A stretch of DNA of 15,910 nt, taken from assembly GCA_043809745.1 (NCBI GenBank), contig JBDROU010000058.1, positions 1-15,910 on the forward strand. The letters are read 5' to 3'. Under the pieces are notes generated by a model. It had not been told where the DNA came from and did not search any database. It saw only the letters and a list, made by a program, of their open reading frames with translations. The translations under genes were made by a program, and so were the position numbers. The first letter of the stretch is position 1, and every line of letters begins with the position of its first letter. The DNA is from JBDROU01 sp043809745 [NCBI: bacterium] (GTDB lineage Bacteria; Elusimicrobiota; JBDRMW01). Below are positions 7,240 to 15,411 of this stretch, piece after piece.

Positions 7240-7268
7240 ATTTTACGATGATTTTTAAATCCTGTCAA
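7240..7268 (-). promoter_or_regulatory. Strong sigma70-type promoter for the glutamate-synthase-like gene
   Basis: On the minus strand a perfect -35 TTGACA (7268-7263) is followed by exactly 17 bases and TAAAAT (7245-7240, 5/6 to TATAAT). The start point would be near 7233, giving a leader of about 124 bases that includes the hairpin at 7151-7191. This is the best promoter match in the window. Confidence 0.75.
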
Positions 7269-7311
7269 GAAAAAAATAACAAAAATGGGGTTATACCTAT
7301 ACTGAGATCTC

Positions 7312-8808
7312 TCATACTCGGCCTGATATGCAGGTTAGTTTTAATAGCTTTCGTTCAACCGCAGAAGTTATTAACGAGGGATCTAATCTCCATTCCCAAT
7401 TACCTTTAGCTGTAGAAGGTGTGTTAAGACGGTGCCTGCTGTCAAGACCGAGAACATCCTGCATCGGAATTATAACGGTATCTCCCACCGACAGCATCGC
7501 AAGCCTGATTAACTTCCAATTGATTTCAGATTCATCAACCTCTGCCCCAAGATACTTAAAGAGCCTTTTTCTGTCTTCTTTTGATAATTCCTCCTTGAAC
7601 CATCCTTTAACCGTATTGTTGTCGTGCGTCCCTGTATAAACAACGCAGTTATTATTATAGTTGTGCGGTATATACATGCTGTCCGGCATATCCTTCCCAA
7701 AAGCAAACTGAAGAATCTTCATGCCTGGGAATCCCAATCTGCCCATGGCATCTTTTACCTGCTGGGTTATTACACCTAAATCTTCCGCTATTATAGGGAG
7801 AGCAGGGATTTCTTTTCTAAGCGTAAAAAACAAATCCTCCCCGTATGATTTTGAATATCTTCCTTTCATAGCGGTCCTTGCACCATAAGGTATTTCCCAA
7901 TATGCTACTAATCCAATAAAATGGTCTACCCTTACATAATCAAACAAATTCAAATTATGCTTAACCCTTTCAATCCACCACGGATACCCTTTATCTTTAA
8001 GGTACTCCCAGTTATACACTGGATTATTCCATAATTGACCTGTACTGCTAAAATAATCTGGCGGCACACCGGCCACATATTTAGATTTTTTATCCGGACC
8101 AAGCTTAAAAATTTCCGAATGTGCCCATACATCCGCACTCTGATAGTCCACATAAATAGGCATATCTCCGATAAACTTTATATTTTTATCATTACAATAC
8201 CGCTTAAGCTCGAAATACTGTTTGCAAAAAATGAACTGCTCAAATTTAATCTGCTCTATACTTTCAAACAAATCTTTTTTAGCTTCATTTAATGCCTGCT
8301 GTTCCCTATCTCGAATTGCATTGGTCCATTTATGCCATAAAATACCTCCAAATTTCTCATTTATTGCGATAAAGAGCGCATAATCATCTAGCCACCATTT
8401 ATTCTTTTCATAGAATTTTACAGCTTCATTATTTTTCTTCCTTCCTTTATTAATAAGAAATGCCCTATTGAGAAGTTTGTTTTTGAGATCTATAACAGCT
8501 GCGTAAGCAACCCTCTCAACCGGAAATTGTTTCTCCTGTGTAAAATCATCTTTATTAAGCAGGCCGTCTTTATATAGTAATTCAGGGCTGATTAGCAACG
8601 GATTGCCCGCAAAGGCTGAATTGACACTGTAAGGAGAGTTGCCGCTGTATTGAGATGTAGGATTTATTGGAAGCACCTGCCAGAGGCTCTGCTTACTTCT
8701 AGCTAAAAAATCAGCAAACTTATATGCGCCTTCCCCTAAATCCCCTATACCGTAGGCAGAAGGAAGAGAAGTTATATGCAGCAGTAATCCACTTTTTCTA
8801 TTCTTCAA
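7312..8808 (-). CDS. malQ: 4-alpha-glucanotransferase (amylomaltase, GH77)
   Basis: This cytoplasmic enzyme transfers alpha-1,4-glucan segments between maltodextrins and releases glucose; it serves maltodextrin or glycogen metabolism. The 498-residue length is the normal short GH77 size. The N-terminus SGLLLHITSLPS (6-17) is the family hallmark. Catalytic residues are visible: nucleophile Asp295 in RVDHF, acid/base Glu342 in AEDLG and Asp396 in GTHDN. DSRHRLNTPS (456-465) is also conserved. The start is TTG: an in-frame TAA lies three codons upstream and no ATG precedes the conserved N-terminus. The ribosome-binding site is weak (A-rich with no clear GGAG), so translation may depend on the lipoprotein gene ending 18 bases upstream. 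Together with Pgi the enzyme points to alpha-glucan use. Confidence 0.95.
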   Translation of the reverse strand: MKNRKSGLLLHITSLPSAYGIGDLGEGAYKFADFLARSKQSLWQVLPINPTSQYSGNSPYSVNSAFAGNPLLISPELLYKDGLLNKDDFTQEKQFPVERVAYAAVIDLKNKLLNRAFLINKGRKKNNEAVKFYEKNKWWLDDYALFIAINEKFGGILWHKWTNAIRDREQQALNEAKKDLFESIEQIKFEQFIFCKQYFELKRYCNDKNIKFIGDMPIYVDYQSADVWAHSEIFKLGPDKKSKYVAGVPPDYFSSTGQLWNNPVYNWEYLKDKGYPWWIERVKHNLNLFDYVRVDHFIGLVAYWEIPYGARTAMKGRYSKSYGEDLFFTLRKEIPALPIIAEDLGVITQQVKDAMGRLGFPGMKILQFAFGKDMPDSMYIPHNYNNNCVVYTGTHDNNTVKGWFKEELSKEDRKRLFKYLGAEVDESEINWKLIRLAMLSVGDTVIIPMQDVLGLDSRHRLNTPSTAKGNWEWRLDPSLITSAVERKLLKLTCISGRV

Positions 8809-8826
8809 TCTTTTTTAGTTTCTTTC

Positions 8827-9324
8827 TTATTCAGTAGGCTCAGGCTTCATGCTAACAGCTTTATTGGTGTTTGGTTTAAGCGTGACCTCGACATCCTGAC
8901 CTACAACAAAAAATCTATCCGCTCCAGGCCCCACCGCTATATTCCTGGACTTTCCTGTTTCACCATCCAATATTGCTACCTCGTTATTTTCCGCATCAAT
9001 AGATAAAATCTTTCCCAATAGAATGTCACCCGAACTACCCTGTTGCTGTATGCCCTTATCAGCAGATTCCTTCTGATCCGTCACCTCAGAATCATTCTCC
9101 TCCGCCTCATCTTCATCTTCCATCGCCTCATACAAGGCCTGTATATCTTTAAGATCTTGCACGGTCATATCCTCAGATTCCTCTGAATCATCTAAATCAT
9201 AATCGCCCTGCATAGACTCATCCGATTGACTCTGTGAAAAATCCTCATTACTCTTTGAACAACCCAGCGCACAAAGACTAATTACAAAAACAACAACTGC
9301 CAATTTCATAAACAAAACTTTCAA
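8827..9324 (-). CDS. Small acidic lipoprotein of unknown function
   Basis: I do not recognise a named family. The 165-residue protein starts with a signal peptide (short basic start, hydrophobic 8-20) ending in ALGC, so Cys22 is the likely lipidated residue; Ala at -3 makes the lipobox slightly atypical. Residues about 26-80 are strongly acidic and low in complexity (Asp/Glu/Ser-rich). Residues about 97-160 look like a small beta-barrel (GKILSIDAENNEVAILDG, then VGQDVEVTLKP), similar in style to DUF5666/OB-like modules. TTG is chosen as start because AAGGAG lies nine bases upstream; the internal ATG at 9309 would be 24 bases from it. It is the first gene of a pair with malQ and is divergent from the alpha-2-macroglobulin gene, suggesting an envelope role. 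Binding of cations by the acidic region is speculation. Confidence 0.75.
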   Translation of the reverse strand: MKVLFMKLAVVVFVISLCALGCSKSNEDFSQSQSDESMQGDYDLDDSEESEDMTVQDLKDIQALYEAMEDEDEAEENDSEVTDQKESADKGIQQQGSSGDILLGKILSIDAENNEVAILDGETGKSRNIAVGPGADRFFVVGQDVEVTLKPNTNKAVSMKPEPTE

Positions 9325-9372
9325 CTCTTAATTCTCCTTATTTAGTTATTCTATTTTTCCAACAAAATATTG

Positions 9373-9378
9373 TATAAT
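9373..9378 (+). promoter_or_regulatory. Possible -10 element for the alpha-2-macroglobulin gene
   Basis: A perfect TATAAT hexamer preceded by TTG lies 30 bases upstream of the GTG start. No good -35 element is found at the proper distance, so the call rests on the -10 and the position alone. Confidence 0.35.
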
Positions 9379-9379
9379 C

Positions 9380-9408
9380 AGTATATAAAATTAAATGGAA
9401 TTAGTTAA
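9380..9408 (-). promoter_or_regulatory. Possible promoter for the lipoprotein-malQ operon
   Basis: On the minus strand TTAACT (9408-9403, 4/6) is followed by 17 bases and TATACT (9385-9380, 5/6). The start point would fall near 9373, overlapping the -10 proposed for the divergent gene. The intergenic region is only 84 bases, so overlapping divergent promoters are expected. Confidence 0.4.
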
Positions 9409-12400
9409 GTGAAGAAATTTTTTTTTCCGGTTTTTGCGTCAGCTTTAATATTTGCTTTTGCAAATCTATCCGCCGCAGCCAGCCTGGTAAAAGCTGATGA
9501 ACTATTCTTAAAGGACTCCTACCAGCAAGCGCTAAAGGAATATAAAGCTATTTTTGAAAGTTCTCGCGACAGCTCACCCGAAAGATGGAAAGCGCTGTTC
9601 AGGACATGCGAATCATTGGCCCATCTATACCGTTACGGTGAAGCGGCCCAGCTATTGCTTGACACGCAGCTGCCCGAGAATACTCTATTCAAAGCACGAA
9701 TACTCATATTAAGAACCGAAATCTTCAGAAATTTCCTTCAACAGTATTCAGCGATTCAATCCCAAGACATAATAGATGATGACAATCAAAAAGATATTTT
9801 CAAACTTGCGCCTGATGAAATACGAAAAATTATTGAAAAAGATTACCTTAATCTTTGGGAGCTTCGCAATGATTTAATAAAGCTTAACCTGAAAAAGGAA
9901 GATTATTATATTAATATTAAAGAAGTAGATTTTGGAATGTATCCCACACTATTTGATTATCTAATACTGCACTGGACAAGGTACATTCTTGAGAAAAAAA
10001 GCAACATCGACAAAGATGAGCTTACCGACAAGCTGCTTGTCGGAGAGTTTAAAACCCCTCTTAATTTTGACGATACTCCGACATTAATAGCTGCAGAACT
10101 CATGGAAATCGCCGGCAGATTCAAAACCAATCACAGAATAGAAGCATCCGAACGATGGAAGATTGAAAGACTCCTTCTCGGCATCAACATGCTATACGGA
10201 AACAAAAAAGAGCTTATTAAAAAGCGGAATATAGCAAAAGAAATCCTGCTTAATTACTCCGATAATTTCAGAAAAAATGAGTCAAAGGCTCAGGCCGCTT
10301 ACCAGGCCGCAAGACTAATGAATTTGAACGAGGATTTTGTTTCAGCGGTAGAACTTTGCAAAAAAATAAACGCCAACTTTTCAGGAACATTCGGCGCCAA
10401 ACATTGCTACAAACTCAAGAACCAAATAGAGCTGCCTACCCTTGCACTGGAAGCCAAAGCAGCCGCCCCACCCGGCAAAGATTCATTAATTATAACATCC
10501 AGAAACCTTAAAAACATATTCTTCAGAACATATAAGATTGATCCTGAAAAACTCCAGAAGGAAAATCAAAAAGTTAATAAATATTCATACGGCTGGTCTC
10601 AAATACTCAGCTCGCCAGACCAGAAATGGCTGGAAGAATATATTGCCAGGATGAGGGTATTAAAATCTTGGAATATAGAAACAGATGACAAGGGTGATTA
10701 TAAAATACTTACTTCAACAGTAACTCCGGAACAACTTACAGAAGGAATATATCTTATACTTGCTTGTGAAAATAATTCATTTAAGTTCGGAAGTTCTCTT
10801 ATAAATGCCTGTTTCCTCAATATAACAAAGTTCGTGCTTGTATCAACCGTTGGCCCGACTGTCAAATCGCTCGATGCATATTACAGCAACATTGAAAAAA
10901 AAGATCCCAGAACAATAAACGACCAAATCTTCCGTTTTTACACTTTTGATTCAATTGAAGGAGAACCGTTGGAAGGTTGCTCTTTCAATTTATATACAAA
11001 TAACAAATATGATGATTTTACAAAGATTATAACCAACGAAGATGGATTTACCTCATTTTCCCAAAGTATTAACACAGCTCCAAATTCAAGCAACTCTATA
11101 GTCATCGATCCTCTGGCGCAAAAAGGCAACTCATACTGCTTTCTTGCAAATGCGGTTCATTTTTCTTACTATCCGCCAAACCCGATACAGATTTTCATCC
11201 AAACAGACAGGCCGATATACAGACCGGGGCATAAGGTTCATGTAAAGGTAATAGCAACAAAGCGTGTTTCTAATGGTTACAGGGCGCTGTCTAATCAGGA
11301 GCTTACGCTGACCGCATCGGATCCAAATAATAAAGAATTTTTCAAGGAATCCTCCCAGCTTAACGATTTTGGAAGCGCAACTTTCTCATTTGAAATACCT
11401 CACGGAAGGCTTCTGGGCAATTATTCAATTGGAGTCAACTGTACCGACGGCAGATTCTCAAATAATGAAATTTCATATTTCTCAGTTGAGGAATATAAAA
11501 GGCCCGAATTCGAAATTTTGCTCAAGAAGTCTTCAGCAACCTGGGAATACAACATTCCTTCAACAGCAGACGGATCGGTAAAATACTATTTTGGCCAAGC
11601 CGTGCAAAATGCGGTGATCGATTACCGCATTAAGAGACAGCAGTTCATCCCATGGTTTTACAGATACTGGTACGGGGAGCATTACAATCCCAATATACAG
11701 GAAATCACTTCCGGAACAGTTAAATCAGATAATGATGGAAATTTTTCCATTCCTTTCACACCTGCCGCTGATACCGAAAGTGCATTCCAAAAAAATATTC
11801 CTGAAATATCCCAGTTTATAGTTGAAGTTGATGCAAGGGATTCTGGAGGCAGAAGTATACAATCGCAGGAAATTTATAAAGCCAGCAAAAGCGGTTTCTA
11901 TTTTATAATAGAGCCTAAAAAAGGTTTTTTTCTAGAGAACGAAAAGGTAACTTTAGAAGCCAAGTATCTAACTGTAAATGACACACCCTTAAGCGGCAAA
12001 ACCAGCTATAAAGTGTTTAGGCTGAAAAATACAGAAACAAAACCGTTAAGGGATAAACACCACCGCCGTTATGGAGGCCATTGGGGATGGATACCTCCTA
12101 TCGATGTTCAACTAAAAGATATTCCGAACAGCGAATTGGTATCCAGAGGCAGTTTAGAACATGATGCTAACGGTATTGCGGCAATAGCAATTAAAAATCT
12201 TTCACACGGAACCTACAGAATCACACTTACAGCGGCAGATGAATCCGGTGAATCAGCAAAACAGGACACAATCTTCGTGGTAGCCAAAAATTCAAAAGTA
12301 CCCGTACCGGTGCCCGCCGCAAGCGTTACGCTGGCAGAAAAAGACGAATATGAAGTCGGCGAAACTGCCAGATGTATAATCGGATCAGGTTTGGCGACAG

Positions 12401-15400
12401 GTATTTACGCATTGGAGATTTGGACAGGCGAACATTTTCTTGAAGGAAGACTCATAAATACAAAAAAGGCTGTGCAATTAATTGAACTCCCGATTACTGA
12501 AAAAATGAAAGGCGGCTTTACAATCCGCTGGTTCGGGGTGAAAGATTTAGAAACTCATCACGGTCAAACTTACATATCAGTTCCCTGGACGGATAAAAAG
12601 CTTGATATTAAACTCAATCCATTCAAGAAAAAAATTGAACCGGGCGAACAAATAACCTGGGGCATTCAAATAAATGATACTAATAAAACACCTCAACAAG
12701 CAGAAGCTTTAGTACTTATGTATGACAGATCTCTTGAGTATTATTCAAATCCTCAAGACTTCTGGTTAAACAATTTATATGCCCCAAAAGATCTTTACAG
12801 AACAGGTTCAGACTCAGTGTTTGACCCACAAATAACAAATATAAGAATCACTGAGGGAGTGCTTAATCAGCTTCTGCAGCTGTTCAGACAATCAATTAAA
12901 GAACCCCGTTTGCCCGGCTTAAGGTTTTGGAGGAGCTGGCCAGGCGGCTTAAGAGATCATACAAAAATGCTATTAGATGACGAAGCCGGCGCGGTAACTG
13001 ATGAAATAACTGCTTTTGAGTATATTCAGCCAAGCGAAGATAAATTCGGCTCTATTAGACGAACAAAACAATTCCTACCTGCAGAATCAGGTGAAAAAAT
13101 AACTACTGAAACTCCAAAAGAAGCAAAGTCCAGAAATATTTTCGCAGACACAGCTTTTTTCAGACCGTTTATAAGGACAGCTGAAAACGGCAAATCAACT
13201 TTTTCGTTCACAGCGCCTGAACAGCTAACAAGCTGGCACATTAAAGCATTCGCATTTACACCGGACATAAAGGAAGGTGTTCTAGTGGATGAAGCTATTA
13301 CTCAGAAGGAGCTGATGGTAAGAGTAGACATACCCAGATTTTTCAGGGAAAAAGACATAGGCAGCATTGATATAATGGTTCATAATGAATCATCAAAAAA
13401 GCTTAACGGCGAACTATCATTAGAAATAAAAGAAAACAACCTGCTAATAAATGATAAGTTAAACCTTAAAAACACAAAAAGAAAATTCAGCATAAAACCG
13501 CACAGCCTGTCAACATTCAGCTGTAAATTGGAAATACCTGAAGGCGTAACTACGTATAAAATAATTGCCTCCGCAAAAACAAAGAAACTTTCGGATGCCG
13601 AAGAGAGAGTCCTCCCGATACTCCCTTCAAGACAAAGGCTTGTTAAGTCAAAAATTATAGCCTTGCAGGGCGATGAATCTGAAAAACTGGAAATAAAATT
13701 TAAGGATGATCCCACAAGGATCAACGAGTCCATCACCCTTCAAATAGAACCCCAGCTTGCATTAACCATACTGAACACCATACCCTTTTTGATTGAGTAT
13801 CCTTATCAATGCGTGGAACAGATACTTAATAAATATGTCCCGCTTGAGATAATGAACCAAATTTACAAGGAATATCCTGTCATAAAAAAAGCTGTCAAAA
13901 AAATACCCGAAAGAAAAACCGAGACACCGGCCTGGGAAAAAGATGACCCAAACAGATTAATAAAACTGATGGAAACCCCCTGGATATGGCAGTCTGAAGG
14001 AAGGCCAACCAGCTGGCCGTTAACCGACATACTTGATCCAAAAATAGTAAACAAGCAGAAGGAAATAACACTAAAAAAACTGGAAGAAGCCCAGACAAGC
14101 GAAGGTGCATTTCCATGGTGGCCCGGCGGAGCTCCCGATTTATACATTACGCTTTACGTATTGGCCGGCTTTGCTGAAGTTTATTCATACGGCATACCAA
14201 TTCCTGAAAAAATGGTCGAGAAAGCACTGTACTATGTTAATAAAGAAATACCGCTCAGACTTAAACCCGAGCCCAACTTTTTGGCTCTGGTGTCTTATGC
14301 GGCTTATATATTAACATCATTTCCTGAAGATGAATTTAACGGCTCAAAAATTGGTTTCAGGGCCGCCAACTCATGGGTAGTATTTCTGAATGAACACAAA
14401 CATGCGCTTACCCCTCTGGGTAAAGCATATTTGGCATACACTTATCTAAGGTTAGGCAATAAAGAAAAAGCTGATGAACTGCTGGATATGGCCATGGACG
14501 GGGCCGTAGAAGACGAAACAGCTGGTGTTTACTGGACCCCTGAAAAATACTCCTGGATATGGTATTCTGATACGGTAGAAAAACATGCCTTTTTACTGAG
14601 AACGCTTCAGGAATTAAGGCCTGACGATAAACGCATAAAGGGTATGGTTCAGTGGCTGCTCTTTAACAGGAAAGGCAATGTCTGGAAATCAACAAAATCA
14701 TCCGCAGCAGCCGTTTTTGCCCTGCTCAATTATTTAAATAAAACCGGAGCCTTATCAAGCGAGGAAGAATTTAACATCAACTGGGGCGGTAAGGTCAAAA
14801 CGGTAATTGTTAAAGCTGACGACTGGCTGGAAAAACCTATCCGCTTCCAAAAAGAAGGTTTCGATGTAACCGATAGCTTAACCTCAGCCGCAATAAATAA
14901 AAAGGGCCCTGGATTTTCATTTGCAAGCCTTACATGGACTTATTCAACTGACGAACTGCCCGAATTATCTGAACCGGGAATGATTGAACTGCACAGAACA
15001 ATCTTTAGACGCGTCAAGGAAGGTGACAAATACCGCCTCAAACCGGTAAAAATGAATGAAAAAGTCTATGTCGGCGATCAAATAGAGGTACATCTGAAAA
15101 TAAATACCAGAAGCCAATTTGAATATATGCATTTAAAAGATCCCAAAGCATCTGGATTTGAATCAGAAACACTTCTAAGCGGCTGGAAATACGATTCACT
15201 TATACGCTACGAAGAACCCAGAGATTCTCTCACTAATTTCTTCATAAGCTGGTTATCTCATGGTGAATATATCTTAAAATACAGGCTTAAACCTACAAAA
15301 CCCGGCACATACAGACTGCAAGCCGCAACACTTCAGTCTATGTACTCGCCCGATATGACAGCGCATAGTGCCGGACTCACAATAAGCGTAAATGTCAAAG

Positions 15401-15411
15401 AAAAAGAATAA
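9409..15411 (+). CDS. Secreted alpha-2-macroglobulin family protein with intact thioester
   Basis: This very large envelope protein (2000 residues) belongs to the bacterial alpha-2-macroglobulin family, thought to trap proteases with a bait region and covalent thioester. A Sec signal peptide (about 1-24, ending SAAA) has no lipobox. Residues about 25-345 are helical and TPR-like. MG2 starts near 598 with TDRPIYRPG, and VEEYKRPEFE (about 693) opens the next MG domain. A variable, bait-like stretch spans about 1185-1245, followed by DTAFFRPFIR (1247 on) and PEQLTSWHIKAFAF. The thioester motif is C1468-V-E-Q1471 in YPYQCVEQ, followed by the helical thioester domain (about 1440-1800, with AFPWWPGG). 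A C-terminal MG10-like domain ends in typical HGEYILKYRLK and PGTYRLQAA. The start is GTG with a weak GGA site. No pbpC neighbour is present, unlike the E. coli YfhM pairing. Confidence 0.9.
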   Translation: MKKFFFPVFASALIFAFANLSAAASLVKADELFLKDSYQQALKEYKAIFESSRDSSPERWKALFRTCESLAHLYRYGEAAQLLLDTQLPENTLFKARILILRTEIFRNFLQQYSAIQSQDIIDDDNQKDIFKLAPDEIRKIIEKDYLNLWELRNDLIKLNLKKEDYYINIKEVDFGMYPTLFDYLILHWTRYILEKKSNIDKDELTDKLLVGEFKTPLNFDDTPTLIAAELMEIAGRFKTNHRIEASERWKIERLLLGINMLYGNKKELIKKRNIAKEILLNYSDNFRKNESKAQAAYQAARLMNLNEDFVSAVELCKKINANFSGTFGAKHCYKLKNQIELPTLALEAKAAAPPGKDSLIITSRNLKNIFFRTYKIDPEKLQKENQKVNKYSYGWSQILSSPDQKWLEEYIARMRVLKSWNIETDDKGDYKILTSTVTPEQLTEGIYLILACENNSFKFGSSLINACFLNITKFVLVSTVGPTVKSLDAYYSNIEKKDPRTINDQIFRFYTFDSIEGEPLEGCSFNLYTNNKYDDFTKIITNEDGFTSFSQSINTAPNSSNSIVIDPLAQKGNSYCFLANAVHFSYYPPNPIQIFIQTDRPIYRPGHKVHVKVIATKRVSNGYRALSNQELTLTASDPNNKEFFKESSQLNDFGSATFSFEIPHGRLLGNYSIGVNCTDGRFSNNEISYFSVEEYKRPEFEILLKKSSATWEYNIPSTADGSVKYYFGQAVQNAVIDYRIKRQQFIPWFYRYWYGEHYNPNIQEITSGTVKSDNDGNFSIPFTPAADTESAFQKNIPEISQFIVEVDARDSGGRSIQSQEIYKASKSGFYFIIEPKKGFFLENEKVTLEAKYLTVNDTPLSGKTSYKVFRLKNTETKPLRDKHHRRYGGHWGWIPPIDVQLKDIPNSELVSRGSLEHDANGIAAIAIKNLSHGTYRITLTAADESGESAKQDTIFVVAKNSKVPVPVPAASVTLAEKDEYEVGETARCIIGSGLATGIYALEIWTGEHFLEGRLINTKKAVQLIELPITEKMKGGFTIRWFGVKDLETHHGQTYISVPWTDKKLDIKLNPFKKKIEPGEQITWGIQINDTNKTPQQAEALVLMYDRSLEYYSNPQDFWLNNLYAPKDLYRTGSDSVFDPQITNIRITEGVLNQLLQLFRQSIKEPRLPGLRFWRSWPGGLRDHTKMLLDDEAGAVTDEITAFEYIQPSEDKFGSIRRTKQFLPAESGEKITTETPKEAKSRNIFADTAFFRPFIRTAENGKSTFSFTAPEQLTSWHIKAFAFTPDIKEGVLVDEAITQKELMVRVDIPRFFREKDIGSIDIMVHNESSKKLNGELSLEIKENNLLINDKLNLKNTKRKFSIKPHSLSTFSCKLEIPEGVTTYKIIASAKTKKLSDAEERVLPILPSRQRLVKSKIIALQGDESEKLEIKFKDDPTRINESITLQIEPQLALTILNTIPFLIEYPYQCVEQILNKYVPLEIMNQIYKEYPVIKKAVKKIPERKTETPAWEKDDPNRLIKLMETPWIWQSEGRPTSWPLTDILDPKIVNKQKEITLKKLEEAQTSEGAFPWWPGGAPDLYITLYVLAGFAEVYSYGIPIPEKMVEKALYYVNKEIPLRLKPEPNFLALVSYAAYILTSFPEDEFNGSKIGFRAANSWVVFLNEHKHALTPLGKAYLAYTYLRLGNKEKADELLDMAMDGAVEDETAGVYWTPEKYSWIWYSDTVEKHAFLLRTLQELRPDDKRIKGMVQWLLFNRKGNVWKSTKSSAAAVFALLNYLNKTGALSSEEEFNINWGGKVKTVIVKADDWLEKPIRFQKEGFDVTDSLTSAAINKKGPGFSFASLTWTYSTDELPELSEPGMIELHRTIFRRVKEGDKYRLKPVKMNEKVYVGDQIEVHLKINTRSQFEYMHLKDPKASGFESETLLSGWKYDSLIRYEEPRDSLTNFFISWLSHGEYILKYRLKPTKPGTYRLQAATLQSMYSPDMTAHSAGLTISVNVKEKE

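Noticed and set aside
7269-7311. Terminator directly after malQ
   Set aside because: Only a GAGATCTC palindrome and a weak GGT/ACC stem occur there, with no stem plus T tract. The first credible hairpin is at 7151-7191.
9395-9412. A five-codon ATG mini-ORF overlapping the GTG start of the macroglobulin gene
   Set aside because: There is no ribosome-binding site, and the length is expected by chance in AT-rich DNA.
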